NCBI GenBank assembly: GCA_017961585.1
Contig: JAGCWX010000001.1
Span: forward strand, 1 to 59,492
Direction of reading: 5' to 3'
DNA length: 59,492 nt
DNA from: Elusimicrobiaceae bacterium
GTDB lineage: Bacteria > Elusimicrobiota > Elusimicrobia > Elusimicrobiales > Elusimicrobiaceae
Shown here: positions 26,024-35,881 of the stretch, one piece after another
Numbering within the stretch: position 1 is the first letter of the stretch
Layout of the letters: every line of letters begins with the position of its first letter
Made by a program: the position numbers and the translations under genes
Notes under the pieces: model-generated
Told to the model about the DNA's origin: nothing
Seen by the model: only the letters and a program-made list of their open reading frames with translations
Database searches by the model: none

Positions 26024-29000
26024 ATGTATCTAAAAGCTATTGAAATCATCGGTTTTAAATCTTTTGCTGACAAATCCCGCCTGGATTTTGAGCCCGGCAT
26101 CACCTGCGTGGTAGGGCCTAACGGGTGCGGAAAATCTAACGTAATTGACTCAGTCCGCTGGACCATCGGAGAGATGAGCTGGAAGGCATTGCGCTCGGGC
26201 TCTATGGTGGATATTATTTTCAACGGTACCGCCAAACGCGCGCCGCTGAACATGGCGCAGGTCAGCATGATTTTTGATAACGCTTCGCGTCAGCTCCCTT
26301 TAGATTTTAACGAAATTACCGTCACGCGCAAAATTTTCCGCTCCGGCGAGAGTGAATACTATTTAAATAAGGTGCAATGCCGCCTGCGCGATATACGCGA
26401 CCTGTTTTTGGATACCGGTATCGGCGGGGGCGGATATGCTATTATTGACCAGGGCGGCGTGGAAAGCGTGCTCTCTGCCTCGGCCGAGCAGCGCCGCGAA
26501 ATGTTTGAAGAAGTGGCCGGCGTGTCTAAATATAAGGCCAAACGCGAGGAGTGTATCCGCCGTTTAGAGCGCGTGGATATGGACTTGGCCCGTTTGTCCG
26601 ACACGGTGGCGTTGATCACCGAGCAAATTAAAAAGTTGGATAGCGAGGCCAAAAAAGCGCGCCTGTATCAAAAATACCGCGAAGAACTTAAAGAGAGTGA
26701 AATTGCTATTTCCTTGCACTCTTTGAATGAATCCAAGGCACTCATTGCTCAACATACCGGGCAGCTGCAACCCATTGAACAAAAATTGGCCGATTTGGAA
26801 AACCGCATTTCCGCGCAAGAAGGTGCCACCGCCGCGCTGGATTTGAATTTAACTCATAAACAAAAAGAAGCCGCTGCGTTTAACGAAAAAATTTCCGCCA
26901 GTAAATATCAGGTGGGGCTTTTAGAAGGAGCTATTAAAAACTGCGACAATTTAACCGCCGAACTGACCGCGCAGATTGCGTCGTCGGGTGCGGAGGCGCA
27001 GCGCGGGCAAAGCCGCTTGGCCGAATTGACCCCGGCGTTGGCTAAACTGCGCGAACAGGTAACGGCTATTACCGAGAAATTAACCCCGCTGCAAGAAACG
27101 TACAATACCAAAACCGCGCAAGCCCAACAATTGGAAAACGATTTGCGCACCGCCGATAGCGAATTGCAAAAAACTTCCAATGAGCTAATGAACTTAGTGC
27201 AAAAGCAAATGGAAGTAAGCAACCGGATTTCGCTGGAAGAATCCACCGCGCAGCGCGAACAAGAAGATTTAATTGCCGCCGAAAAAGCAAATCAGGAACA
27301 GACCCAAGCGGCCGCCACCTTGCAAGAAAGTTTGCAAGAAGTTACCTTGCGTGTGCAAGGCAAACAGACCGAGGCGGACCTTTCGCGCAAAGCCATCACG
27401 GATGCGGAAACTGCGCTACGCACTTTGCAACAAGAGCGCAGCCAATTGAATGAAAAACTATCCGCCGTAAAATCGGCCCGCGCCGGATTAGTGGCCAAGT
27501 TGGAACTGATCCAAACCCAAGGGAAAAACGACCCGTACTGGGTGGGCGTGCAAACGGTAACCAAGGCCGATATCCCCGGCATAAAAGGAACGTTGCGCAA
27601 AGCACTCAAATATCCCAAAGAATTACAAGTAGCCGTGGAAGAAGCGTTTGGAAAATATTTAGACGCCGTACTGTGCGATACACAAGCCGCCGCCCAAAAA
27701 GCCATTGCGTTGCTGGCCAAGAACGGCAAAGCGCGTGCCAAATTTGTGGTGCTGGAAAATGTTCCGCAAACCCAACCCGGCAACGGCACCTTAAAAGCGC
27801 AGCTTACGTATAAGAAAGAGCTGGAAAATTTAATTAACTACGTGATTGGCGGATATTCTTATCAAAACGGAACTGTAGACGGCGGATTTTTTATAAGCGG
27901 CGGGGATGAAAGCGTCCGCGCGCCGGAAGCGTATTGGGGGGAGGAAGAATCGGTCAAAGACCAAATTGCCGCCCAAAGCGCGCAAGAAGAAAAATTATCC
28001 GCAGACTTAACAGCCAACGCGCAAGCGTTTACGCAAGCAGAAGAAAGTTTAAAGACGTTGCGCACCCAAGCGCAAGAAGCGGTGCTGGCGTTGAACTCCG
28101 TGCAGAACGAACGCGCCAATAAAGAGCGCGAACTCAAAGCCGTGCAGGAAACTTTGCAAAAAGCCGCCGCGCGCAAGCAGGAAATTACCTTGCGTGTGGA
28201 TAACCGCAAAGCGCAAATTAACACGTTAAAAGAGCAATTAGCGGACATTAAAACCCGCCACGCCGCGTGCGAAAAACGCTCGGCAGAAGTGAAAGAACAT
28301 CAGCAAAAACTGCGCGAACAAGCCGAAACGCTCAAGAACGAAATTAATGCGGTAAGTGCCTCGCTCTACGAAGTGCGCTTGCAAAAAAATAACGTAGAGC
28401 TGGATTTGAAATCCACCGAATTTGAATTTAACAGTTTGACGGAAAACGAGGGCAAACGCAGCGAAAAAATTGCCTCTTCCAACTTGCGTTTAAAGAGCTT
28501 GGCGGATGAAAAATTATCTACCCAGGCCAAACTTTCTACCGAGCGCGACGTACTAGCCAAATTGGAAATTGACGAGCACCAAATGCGTGCCGATTTGGAA
28601 GCGCTTAAAAAAGATTACGACGAAAAACTGACTGCGCTTAATGCGTGCAAGAAGGAATCGTCGGACTTAACGCTTCAGAAAAACAATATAGAAAACGCCC
28701 TGGCCAACGCGCGGCGCCAACATACCACTGTGGCCAACAGCTTGTTTGAAAGCTGGAACATCACCCCCGAAGAGGCCGAGATGAACTACGGCACCAAAGA
28801 GGTGGATTACGAACGCGTGAAAATGATGCGTAAACGTATTGAAAATATGGGCGCTGTGAATATGACCGCGCCGGAAGAATACGACGCTTTGAATGAGCGC
28901 AACGAATTTTTGAAAACGCAGATGACGGACTTGGATAACGCCAAGAAAGATTTGAAATCCGCCATCAACAAAATCAATCAAACTACACGCGAAAGCTTTA

Positions 29001-29500
29001 AATATACCTTTGAGCAAGTGCGCACGCACTTTAAGAACATTTTCCAATCGCTTTTCCGCGGCGGGGAGTGCGACTTGGTGCTTACGCAACCTGAAAACTT
29101 GCTGGAAACCGGGATTGAAATTTACGCGCAACCCTCGGGCAAGAAACTGCTTAACATTAACTCTATGTCCGGCGGGGAGAAAACGCTTACGGCTATGTCG
29201 CTACTGTTTGCGTTCTTTACGCATCATCCGTCGCCCTTCTGTATTATGGACGAAGCCGACGCCGCCTTGGACGAAGCCAACGTGGAGCGTTACGTCAACC
29301 TGATTAAAGAATTTTCAAAATCCACCCAATTTATTGTGGTTACCCACAATAAACGTACTATGGAAGCCGCCCGTATGCTCTACGGGATTACCATGGAAGA
29401 GAGCGGGGTGTCTAAGGTGATGTCGGTCAACTTGGCCGACCGCAACAACGCCGAAGAAAATCGGAAAAAAGAAGAGCTGGAAGCACTGGTGGAAGCGTAA
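26024..29500 (+). CDS. smc: chromosome segregation protein SMC
   Basis: 1158 residues. Walker A is VGPNGCGKSN at 30-39. A coiled coil follows, then a hinge near residues 500-620 (IPGIKGTLRKALKYP, FVVLENVP, GG..F-type turns) and the return coil. The C-terminal head has the signature SMSGGEKTL and Walker B FCIMDEADAALDEAN. SMC with ScpA/B compacts and separates sister chromosomes. No scp gene is nearby. A TATAAT at 25993 lies about 30 bp upstream. The stop overlaps the next ATG (TAATG). Confidence 0.97.
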   Translation: MYLKAIEIIGFKSFADKSRLDFEPGITCVVGPNGCGKSNVIDSVRWTIGEMSWKALRSGSMVDIIFNGTAKRAPLNMAQVSMIFDNASRQLPLDFNEITVTRKIFRSGESEYYLNKVQCRLRDIRDLFLDTGIGGGGYAIIDQGGVESVLSASAEQRREMFEEVAGVSKYKAKREECIRRLERVDMDLARLSDTVALITEQIKKLDSEAKKARLYQKYREELKESEIAISLHSLNESKALIAQHTGQLQPIEQKLADLENRISAQEGATAALDLNLTHKQKEAAAFNEKISASKYQVGLLEGAIKNCDNLTAELTAQIASSGAEAQRGQSRLAELTPALAKLREQVTAITEKLTPLQETYNTKTAQAQQLENDLRTADSELQKTSNELMNLVQKQMEVSNRISLEESTAQREQEDLIAAEKANQEQTQAAATLQESLQEVTLRVQGKQTEADLSRKAITDAETALRTLQQERSQLNEKLSAVKSARAGLVAKLELIQTQGKNDPYWVGVQTVTKADIPGIKGTLRKALKYPKELQVAVEEAFGKYLDAVLCDTQAAAQKAIALLAKNGKARAKFVVLENVPQTQPGNGTLKAQLTYKKELENLINYVIGGYSYQNGTVDGGFFISGGDESVRAPEAYWGEEESVKDQIAAQSAQEEKLSADLTANAQAFTQAEESLKTLRTQAQEAVLALNSVQNERANKERELKAVQETLQKAAARKQEITLRVDNRKAQINTLKEQLADIKTRHAACEKRSAEVKEHQQKLREQAETLKNEINAVSASLYEVRLQKNNVELDLKSTEFEFNSLTENEGKRSEKIASSNLRLKSLADEKLSTQAKLSTERDVLAKLEIDEHQMRADLEALKKDYDEKLTALNACKKESSDLTLQKNNIENALANARRQHTTVANSLFESWNITPEEAEMNYGTKEVDYERVKMMRKRIENMGAVNMTAPEEYDALNERNEFLKTQMTDLDNAKKDLKSAINKINQTTRESFKYTFEQVRTHFKNIFQSLFRGGECDLVLTQPENLLETGIEIYAQPSGKKLLNINSMSGGEKTLTAMSLLFAFFTHHPSPFCIMDEADAALDEANVERYVNLIKEFSKSTQFIVVTHNKRTMEAARMLYGITMEESGVSKVMSVNLADRNNAEENRKKEELEALVEA

Positions 29501-30237
29501 TGCGTATTGGGGTTATTTCAGACGTTCACGCAAATTTAGAAGCCCTGGAAGCCGTGCTGGCACGCCTAAAAGCCGCCGGTGCGCAAAAATATATCCAGTG
29601 TGGCGATATTATCGGCTATGGGCCCGATGCCAAGGCCTGCGTGCAACGCGTGGCGCAATTGCCGCTTTTGGCCAGCGTAATGGGCAACCACGATGCTGTG
29701 CTGGCGTTCCCCTCTTTAGGTAGTTTATTTAACTATGATGCCAAAGCCGCCCTGGAAGAAAGTTTGCCCGGGCTGGATGAAAAATCAGCCAATTATTTAC
29801 GTGCTTTGCCCGCCACCGCGCAGGGGGATAATTTTACTGCGTTGCACGGCACACCGTTAGACCCCATTAAAGAATATTTTCACAGTGTGAGCCAGTTTAA
29901 TACGTACTACCGTATGTGGCAGGGGCAGATCTTGTTTGTAGGGCATACGCACTTGCAGTTTTACATCAAAGGGGCGGCGCGTACGTGCCACTTGTACCTC
30001 AACCAAAAAGAAGAACACACTATTTCTTTGCAAGAGAAATGCCGCTACGTGATTAACCCCGGTTCCGTGGGTAAACCGCGCGACCATAACCCGCACGCCG
30101 CGTGCGGCTTGTGGGACACTAAGGAACAAACGTTCACTTTCCTACGCCAAATTTACGACGTACAAGCCACGCAAGCCAAAATGGCTCAGCAGAACATGCC
30201 GGACTTTTTGATTGAAAGTTTGAGCTGCGGGCTGTAA
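29500..30237 (+). CDS. metallophosphoesterase (YfcE/MJ0936-like)
   Basis: 245 residues. Calcineurin-like metal motifs are in order: SDVHANLEAL, CGDIIGYGPDA, MGNHDAV, ALHGTPLDP and VGHTHLQF, and NPGSVGKPRDHNP closes the site. Relatives cleave small phosphodiesters, and some act on cyclic nucleotides. The substrate is unknown. It is translationally coupled to smc by a 1-bp overlap. The tRNA-Ala gene follows with its own promoter. Confidence 0.85.
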   Translation: MRIGVISDVHANLEALEAVLARLKAAGAQKYIQCGDIIGYGPDAKACVQRVAQLPLLASVMGNHDAVLAFPSLGSLFNYDAKAALEESLPGLDEKSANYLRALPATAQGDNFTALHGTPLDPIKEYFHSVSQFNTYYRMWQGQILFVGHTHLQFYIKGAARTCHLYLNQKEEHTISLQEKCRYVINPGSVGKPRDHNPHAACGLWDTKEQTFTFLRQIYDVQATQAKMAQQNMPDFLIESLSCGL

Positions 30238-30263
30238 AAGGGCGTTGTATTGTGCGGAAGCAT

Positions 30264-30292
30264 TTGCAAATTTGCCGGTAAATTGCTATACT
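30264..30292 (+). promoter_or_regulatory. promoter of tRNA-Ala
   Basis: TTGCAA (30264-30269), 17 bp, TATACT (30287-30292), about 12 bp before the mature tRNA 5' end. Confidence 0.75.
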
Positions 30293-30303
30293 ATATATGT
30301 AAT

Positions 30304-30379
30304 GGGCCTGTAGCTCAGCTGGGAGAGCGCCTGCATGGCATGCAGGAGGTCGCAAGTTCGATCCTTGTCAGGTCCACCA
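30304..30379 (+). tRNA. tRNA-Ala (GGC)
   Basis: 76 nt cloverleaf. The acceptor GGGCCTG pairs with CAGGTCC with one G-U pair. The anticodon stem CCTGC/GCAGG has loop ATGGCAT, anticodon GGC. T-arm GTTCGATC. CCA is encoded. A GNRA-looped terminator follows at 30388-30417, and the 3' end is then copied twice more downstream. Confidence 0.95.
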
Positions 30380-30611
30380 TTTGAAAACCTACGCGAAAGC
30401 GTGGGTTTTTTTTGTGGACCGGCAGGCGCGAATGAACGCCAAAGGGCCAGGGTCGCAAGTTGGGTCCCGTCAGGTCCACCATTTGAAAACCTACGCGAAA
30501 GCGTGGGTTTTTTTGTGGACCGGCAGGCGCGAATGAACGCCAAAGGGCCAGGGTCGCAAGTTGGGTCCCGTCAGGTCCACCATTTGAAAACCTACGCGAA
30601 AGCGTGGGTTT
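30367..30611 (+). repeat. three tandem copies of tRNA-Ala 3' end plus terminator
   Basis: The segment starting GTCAGGTCCACCATTTG occurs at 30367 (real tRNA), 30469 and 30570, spaced 102 and 101 bp. The two units differ only by one T in the terminator run, so the duplication is recent or actively homogenised. Each unit carries a terminator hairpin (CCTACGC-GAAA-GCGTGGG) and a stretch with a corrupted T-arm (GGTCGCAAGTTGGGTCCC). GTGGACC in each unit can pair with GGTCCAC of the next 3' end, mimicking an acceptor stem. There is no anticodon, so the copies are not functional tRNAs. Copy three runs to the nfo stop codon. Confidence 0.9.
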
Positions 30612-31440
30612 ATTCTTTATATAGCCCGCGCAACAGTTTGATTTCGCGCGCGTAGCCGTCCAAATCGTTGGGGGTTTCCAGGCAGAAGGGCAAGTGTTTT
30701 AAAGCCGGGTGATTAATGACGCCCGCCAGGGTTTTTGTGCCGATAGTGCCCTCGCCAATGGGGGCGTGGCGGTCTTTGTGGGAACCCTGCGGGTTTAAAC
30801 TGTCGTTTAAGTGAACCGCTTTTAATAGTTTGAGCCCCACTTGTTTATCAAATTCGGCCAGCGTATCGTCCAGCGCGGTGAGCGAGTAGCCCGCATCGCT
30901 GATGTGGCACGTGTCCAAACATACGCCCAAAAGTTGGTTGTGTTTTACGCCGTCTATAATGCGTTTTAATTCGTCAAATTTTCCGCCGATTTCACTGCCC
31001 TTGCCCGACATGGTTTCTAAGAGTACGGTAGTGTGTTGCTTGGGGTCTAAAATGGTATTTAGCGTGTGAATAATCAGCTCAATGCCTTTGTCCACGCCTT
31101 GGCCCACGTGCGAACCGGGGTGAAAATTGTAGAGATTGCCGGGCACGTATTCCATCCGTTTAAGGTCGTCAGCAAACGTCATGAGAGCAAAATCGCGGAT
31201 TTTGGGATCGGCCGAGGCCGGGTTTAACGTGTAAGGCGCGTGCGCGATAATGGGCGCAAAGCGGTGTTTTTGCATCAGCGCAATTAAGTTTTTAGCGTCT
31301 TGCGGATCAATTTCTTTGGCGCGGCCGCCGCGCGGATTGCGCGTAAAAAACTGGAAGGTATCTGCCCCAATAGAAAGAGCGGTTTGCCCCATGGCTTCAA
31401 AACCGTCGGAGCTGGATAAATGACAACCAATATGCAACAT
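30610..31440 (-). CDS. nfo: endonuclease IV (AP endonuclease)
   Basis: 276 residues of the AP endonuclease 2 TIM barrel. Metal ligands are visible in [56 protein letters not shown] with [10 protein letters not shown], and the closing [10 protein letters not shown]. It cuts DNA 5' of abasic sites in base-excision repair. Its stop codon touches the third copy of the tRNA-Ala repeat, so that repeat's hairpin probably acts as the nfo terminator. It follows the aldolase gene with a 1-bp overlap. Confidence 0.95.
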   Translation of the reverse strand: MLHIGCHLSSSDGFEAMGQTALSIGADTFQFFTRNPRGGRAKEIDPQDAKNLIALMQKHRFAPIIAHAPYTLNPASADPKIRDFALMTFADDLKRMEYVPGNLYNFHPGSHVGQGVDKGIELIIHTLNTILDPKQHTTVLLETMSGKGSEIGGKFDELKRIIDGVKHNQLLGVCLDTCHISDAGYSLTALDDTLAEFDKQVGLKLLKAVHLNDSLNPQGSHKDRHAPIGEGTIGTKTLAGVINHPALKHLPFCLETPNDLDGYAREIKLLRGLYKE

Positions 31441-32483
31441 TACTTGCCCCCGAGTTTGTGCAAGTCAGCCACGAGTTGCTCCACGTCTTCTTCGCGCGTG
31501 GCCCAGCTGGTGCAAATGCGGATAGCTGTGTGGTTTTTGTCTATCCGTTTGTTGTGCGCAAATACGTAAGTTTGCTCCAATTCTGCCAATATTTCGTTGG
31601 GCACAATGGGGAATTGCTGGTTGGTGGGGGAATCGTAGAGGAAATCAAACCCGGCTTGCTGGCACGCCGCTTTGATACGGGCGGCCATGTCGTTGGCGTG
31701 TTTGGAAATTTCCAAATACAAATTGTCTTCAAACAACGTTAAAAATTGGATCCCCAGCAAACGCCCTTTGGCTAAAATGCCGCCTTTTTGTTTCATAAAG
31801 TAGCGGAAATCTTTTTGCAGTTTGGGATTGGGGATAACCACCGCTTCCCCAAGCAGCGCACCGATTTTGGTGCCGCCGATGTAGAACACGTCGCACAAGG
31901 CGGCCAAATCGAGCAAGGTTACATCATTGCCCGGGGCGGTAAGGCCGTAACCCAAGCGGGCGCCGTCCACAAATAAAAAGAGGTGATTTTCATCACATAC
32001 GCGGCGGATGTCTTTGAGCTCTTGCAACGAATAGAGGGTGCCGTATTCGGTAGGAAAAGAAATATACACGGTGCGGGGCTGGGGAGCAAACTCGGGGTTT
32101 TCTTCGGCCCAGTGGTCTTTGCAAAATTTGGCAATTTGCGCGGCGGAAATTTTGCCGTGTTCCTCGGGAAGTGCTTCAATGCGGTGGCCGGTGGCTTCAA
32201 TGGCACCGGTTTCGTGCACGTTGATATGCCCCGACACGGCAGATAAAATGCTTTGGTACGGGCGCGAACAGGCCGCCAATACCGTTAAATTGGTTTGCGT
32301 GCCGCCGGTTAAAAAGTGTACCTCGGCCTGCGGTGCGTTGCACAATTTTTTAAGCAGTTGCGCGGCTTGGCGGCAGTAAGGGTCGTTGCCGTAGCCGGCG
32401 GTTTGTTCCAAATTTGTTTGAGCCAAACGCTCTAAAATACGGGGGTGAGTTCCTTCGCTATAGTCGCAATTAAACCAAATCAT
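31440..32483 (-). CDS. threonine aldolase-type PLP enzyme
   Basis: 347 residues of the beta-eliminating lyase family (fold-type I). The N-terminal [26 protein letters not shown], then [22 protein letters not shown] and the PLP-lysine motif YIGGTKIG are all present. These match low-specificity L-threonine aldolases, which split threonine to glycine and acetaldehyde. The ATG at 32483 is preferred over the TTG at 32489 because GAGG lies 8 nt before it. It is co-transcribed with nfo. Together with L-serine dehydratase it points to amino-acid degradation. Confidence 0.85.
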   Translation of the reverse strand: MIWFNCDYSEGTHPRILERLAQTNLEQTAGYGNDPYCRQAAQLLKKLCNAPQAEVHFLTGGTQTNLTVLAACSRPYQSILSAVSGHINVHETGAIEATGHRIEALPEEHGKISAAQIAKFCKDHWAEENPEFAPQPRTVYISFPTEYGTLYSLQELKDIRRVCDENHLFLFVDGARLGYGLTAPGNDVTLLDLAALCDVFYIGGTKIGALLGEAVVIPNPKLQKDFRYFMKQKGGILAKGRLLGIQFLTLFEDNLYLEISKHANDMAARIKAACQQAGFDFLYDSPTNQQFPIVPNEILAELEQTYVFAHNKRIDKNHTAIRICTSWATREEDVEQLVADLHKLGGK

Positions 32484-32515
32484 AGGCAAGACCTCGTTTC
32501 CTTATTGTACTTTTT

Positions 32516-33694
32516 TTAGGCATCCTTGTCCGCGGACAATTGGGCCACGGGTTCTTCAAAAAGTTCCGGCAATTTACGAGCCGATTTAATACGCATTTGC
32601 TCTAGCTGTTTGGCCGAAGTAACAATGCTTTGCGGCCCGGTTAAACTTTTGGCTGCGTTAGCGTACGCTTTTTGCACACCGGCAATTTTGGCGTCCAAAT
32701 CTTGCATACGCTCTAAGAACCGGGCTACCCGTTCGTGCATATCCTGCGCGGTTTTAAAAATTTGGTTCATGGTCTTGGTGCTGTGTTCCACGCGCCATAA
32801 ATTTTCGGCAATTTGCAACACGGTCAGCAAGTTGGAAGCCGTTACAATGTAAATGTGATGCTGGCGCGCCAAGTCGTTTAAGGACGGGTTTTCCTGCAAG
32901 GCGGCAAAGTAAGCGTACTCAATGGGGATGAACATGAGCGTAAAGTCCAGCTTCTCGTTTTTGAGCAGTTTGGGGTAATCCTTAGCGGCCAATTCTTTGA
33001 TGTGTTCCTCTACGGCGCGGGTATGTTCTTTTAAGAGTTTTCTTTTTTCGGTTTCGTTGGTTTCGTTGGCCCACTTGGTATAGCTGTTGAGTGACATTTT
33101 GGAGTCAATAATTAAGTCGCGCTGTTGGGGAAGGTGGACGATAAAGTCGGGCTGTTGGCGGTCGCCCTGGTCGGTTTTGAAAGAAACCTGTTTTTCAAAT
33201 TCCACTCCTTCGCGCAGACCCATAGAGGTAAGCACGTCTTCTAAAATAATTTCGCCCCAGGTGCCCTGCGTTTTGGGGTTCTTAAGGGCGGTGGTCAAAT
33301 CGTTGGCTTCTTTGGAAAGTTTTTCGTTGAGGGCCTTGGTTTGATCCAGCGCGGTTTGCAAGGAGCCGTGGCGTTGGGCGGCCTCGGTGCGCAGGTGGCC
33401 CATTTCGGTAGTGAAACGGTCCATGGTTTCTTTGATGGGGGTAAACAAATCTTTATTCTTGGTAACCAATTCTTCTTTTTGCGCTTTGAGCGATTCGGCC
33501 GCTAATTGTTTGAACGAATCTTGCGCTTGTTTTTGCAAGGTATTGAAAAGTTTTTCTTGATTGGTTTGGGTCTGGTCCAGCGCGTTTTTACGTTCCTGCA
33601 GGCGGACGTTTTCCAATTTTAATTGATTGATTTTCCAAAAAGCCCACAGCCCTACAACGGCGGCCCCGGCTAAAAAAGCGAGTAATAATTGCAT
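32516..33694 (-). CDS. rmuC: RmuC-family DNA recombination protein
   Basis: 392 residues. An N-terminal membrane helix (LLLAFLAGAAVVGLWAFW) is followed by a long coiled coil. The RmuC core contains KNPKTQGTWGEIILEDVL, QPDFIVHLP and DLIIDSKMSLNSY, a PD-(D/E)XK-like nuclease fold. Loss of RmuC in E. coli raises inversion at short inverted repeats, which is of note in a genome segment rich in such repeats. AAGGAG precedes the ATG. Confidence 0.9.
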   Translation of the reverse strand: MQLLLAFLAGAAVVGLWAFWKINQLKLENVRLQERKNALDQTQTNQEKLFNTLQKQAQDSFKQLAAESLKAQKEELVTKNKDLFTPIKETMDRFTTEMGHLRTEAAQRHGSLQTALDQTKALNEKLSKEANDLTTALKNPKTQGTWGEIILEDVLTSMGLREGVEFEKQVSFKTDQGDRQQPDFIVHLPQQRDLIIDSKMSLNSYTKWANETNETEKRKLLKEHTRAVEEHIKELAAKDYPKLLKNEKLDFTLMFIPIEYAYFAALQENPSLNDLARQHHIYIVTASNLLTVLQIAENLWRVEHSTKTMNQIFKTAQDMHERVARFLERMQDLDAKIAGVQKAYANAAKSLTGPQSIVTSAKQLEQMRIKSARKLPELFEEPVAQLSADKDA

Positions 33695-33743
33695 AGAAAT
33701 CTCCTTCCAAATATCTTAACAATTTAGGGCAATATAGTCCAAC

Positions 33744-33777
33744 TAAAAAATTACGCCCGGCCTGGGTAGGGCCGGGC
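33744..33777 (-). terminator. terminator of the aax operon
   Basis: On the minus strand GCCCGGCCC pairs with a GGCCGGGC arm across a short loop, followed by GTAATTTTTT. It lies just after the antiporter gene. Confidence 0.8.
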
Positions 33778-33800
33778 GGCTTGTAGGATTGGGGACATAC

Positions 33801-35252
33801 TTATATTTTCAGTAGCCCACGGGTGAACGCGTAAATAGCCGCCAAGGCAGCTAATACCAAAAGCGTTACGATGGCTTTTTCAGCCCCGGCAAAGATGGGA
33901 TCTCCGTCGTTTTTCTGTTTGCGGGCCCAAATAAATACCGGGATCCCCAGCGCGAGGAAAATAGCCGCCAGGAACAAGTATTTAAGCCCGGCCGCGTAGA
34001 GCAACCACAGCGCAAACCCCGTGCCCAATACGGACGTTGCCAACGCAGAGGCGCGCCCGGTTGGGGAGAGTTTGGCAAAATCGCCGTCTTCCACCAATTT
34101 CCATAGGTAGAGCGTGCTGGCCAAATACGCCGGCAATACCATTACCCCCGTAATAGAGAGCATGGTATTCCACGCATTGTTAGAGAAATACACCATTAAA
34201 ATGGCCAGCTGCATTGCCGCGCTGGTTACCCATAGCGAAACATCCGGCGAGCCGGCCTTGTTTTGGTGCGCAAACGCTTTGGGGAACGTGCCGTTTTCGG
34301 CCGCGGCGGCGGGGATTTCTGCCGTGATCATCGTCCACGCAAGCCACGAGGATAAAACCGCAATCAGCAGGCCGCAGTTCATAAACACGGCCCCCCACGG
34401 GCCGACTACTTTTTCCAATACGCCCGCGGTGGAAGGATTCGGAACGGCGGCAATTTCGGCCTGGGTTAAAAACCCAAACGGCAAGACCGATAGCCCGATG
34501 TAAATTACCAAACATCCTAAAAAGCCCAGCAGCGTAGCTTTGCTGACGGCGGATTGATTCTTAGCGCGGTTGGAAAGCACCACGGCGCCTTCAATCCCGA
34601 TAAACGACCACAGCGTAACCAGCATGGTACTTTTAAGTTGGGTGGGTAAATCGCCCAGTTTGTGGCCGGCCTCGGCCATGCGGCCCAGGAAGTTGGAGTC
34701 AAACTTGTCCGCGTGGAAGGCAAAAAGCAAAATCACACAAAACGCCAAGAGCGGAACCAATTTGCCGATGGTACCAATGAGGTTCAAAATAGTGGCTTGC
34801 TTTACGCCGCGCAGGACGATAAAGTTAAAACCCCAAATCAGCACCGAACCACACACAATGGAAAGCAAATTGTTTCCTCCGGCAAAGTGCGGCGGGAAGA
34901 AATAGTTAAGTGCGTCCATGGTGATGACCGCATAGCCCACGTTGCCGAAAATTTGGCACAGCCAATATCCCCAGCCGATGGTAAAGCCCATATACGGGCC
35001 GAATCCTTCGCGTGCGTACATATAGATGCCGGCAGTTAAATCCGGCTTGACGCGGGAGAGTACGCTAAAGGTATTGGCAATAAAATACATTCCAAAACCT
35101 GTAATTACCCACGCCAACAGTACGGCAGCGGCCGAAGCTCCGGCAGCCATGTTTTGAGGGAGGGAAAATACCCCTCCCCCAACCATGGAACTAATGACAA
35201 TACTGGCCAGGCCGATTACGCCCAATTTAGCGGCAGTGTTGTTATTTCCCAT
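33801..35252 (-). CDS. aaxC: arginine/agmatine antiporter (AaxC-like)
   Basis: 483 residues, about 12-13 hydrophobic segments, APC superfamily. SSMVGGGVFSLPQNMA in helix 1 is the substrate-loop motif of basic amino-acid antiporters. Identification as AaxC rests on the gene order porin, pyruvoyl arginine decarboxylase, antiporter, which is that of chlamydial aaxABC. In that system the antiporter swaps external arginine for internal agmatine, consuming a proton per cycle. An ArcD-type arginine/ornithine exchanger is the alternative on sequence alone. It lies 12 bp after aaxB. Confidence 0.85.
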   Translation of the reverse strand: MGNNNTAAKLGVIGLASIVISSMVGGGVFSLPQNMAAGASAAAVLLAWVITGFGMYFIANTFSVLSRVKPDLTAGIYMYAREGFGPYMGFTIGWGYWLCQIFGNVGYAVITMDALNYFFPPHFAGGNNLLSIVCGSVLIWGFNFIVLRGVKQATILNLIGTIGKLVPLLAFCVILLFAFHADKFDSNFLGRMAEAGHKLGDLPTQLKSTMLVTLWSFIGIEGAVVLSNRAKNQSAVSKATLLGFLGCLVIYIGLSVLPFGFLTQAEIAAVPNPSTAGVLEKVVGPWGAVFMNCGLLIAVLSSWLAWTMITAEIPAAAAENGTFPKAFAHQNKAGSPDVSLWVTSAAMQLAILMVYFSNNAWNTMLSITGVMVLPAYLASTLYLWKLVEDGDFAKLSPTGRASALATSVLGTGFALWLLYAAGLKYLFLAAIFLALGIPVFIWARKQKNDGDPIFAGAEKAIVTLLVLAALAAIYAFTRGLLKI

Positions 35253-35264
35253 AGGCGGCCCCTA

Positions 35265-35864
35265 TTATTTTAAGTTTACCGGTTCGGCAAATTTAAAGTT
35301 CAAAAATCCCATCACCGTTAAACAATAGGCAAACGGTTGCGTGATGTTGATGTAGTTGTGCCAAATTTGAAATTCGCTATGTTTTTCCACATTGCGGATT
35401 TCCAACTCGTGCTTGAGGGATTTGTTAAGCCACATATGCGCGTGGCCTTGGGCAATTTCGTCGTCAATGGGCGTGTCAAAATATTCTACATATTCTGCGG
35501 CCCAGCCACCGATAAGTTGGCCTTTTTTGTCTTTGCCCCAGCATACGCCTACGCCGGTGGCAATGGCTTTGTGGTCTTCTATACGCGCGCCGTTACCGGC
35601 CATGATGACTTCCAAAACCGCGCCGTGTTTAAAATATTGTGTGACTTGGTCTACGGGTACAATGTTGCCAAATAATTCTTTGGGAAGAACGGAAGTGTAA
35701 GGTACGATATTAAAGTTTTCCACTTTGGCTTGTAGGAGTGCGGAGTCGTAACAAAAAGTTTCAAACGGTTGCGGCGGGATGCCGTCAGCGGCCTGGCCAG
35801 CACCGCCGGAGATAAATGCTAACGTGGGATAGCGCGTTCCTAATACAAGTTCATTTTTTTCCAT
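35265..35864 (-). CDS. aaxB: pyruvoyl-dependent arginine decarboxylase (AaxB-like)
   Basis: 199 residues. The self-cleavage site is [12 protein letters not shown] with Thr57-Ser58, where Ser58 would become the pyruvoyl group. Chlamydial AaxB is cut at a Thr-Ser bond in the same motif. [18 protein letters not shown] and [11 protein letters not shown] match the chlamydial enzyme as I recall it, far better than the archaeal PdaD form. The enzyme turns arginine into agmatine and CO2. AGGAGG precedes the ATG. It lies 17 bp after the porin gene. Confidence 0.93.
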   Translation of the reverse strand: MEKNELVLGTRYPTLAFISGGAGQAADGIPPQPFETFCYDSALLQAKVENFNIVPYTSVLPKELFGNIVPVDQVTQYFKHGAVLEVIMAGNGARIEDHKAIATGVGVCWGKDKKGQLIGGWAAEYVEYFDTPIDDEIAQGHAHMWLNKSLKHELEIRNVEKHSEFQIWHNYINITQPFAYCLTVMGFLNFKFAEPVNLK

Positions 35865-35881
35865 GGTATTTCCTCCTGTGA

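Noticed and set aside
26359-28560. Several minus-strand frames opposite smc and others opposite dnaE and alaS
   Set aside because: These are shadows of well-identified genes in the other frame.
30286-30543. Minus-strand open frame across tRNA-Ala and the repeat units
   Set aside because: It reads through a tRNA and two terminator hairpins, and its internal repeats only mirror the DNA repeat.
30367-30611. Possible CRISPR-like array because of regular spacing
   Set aside because: There are only three units, no unique spacers, and the units are tRNA 3'-end copies with terminators.
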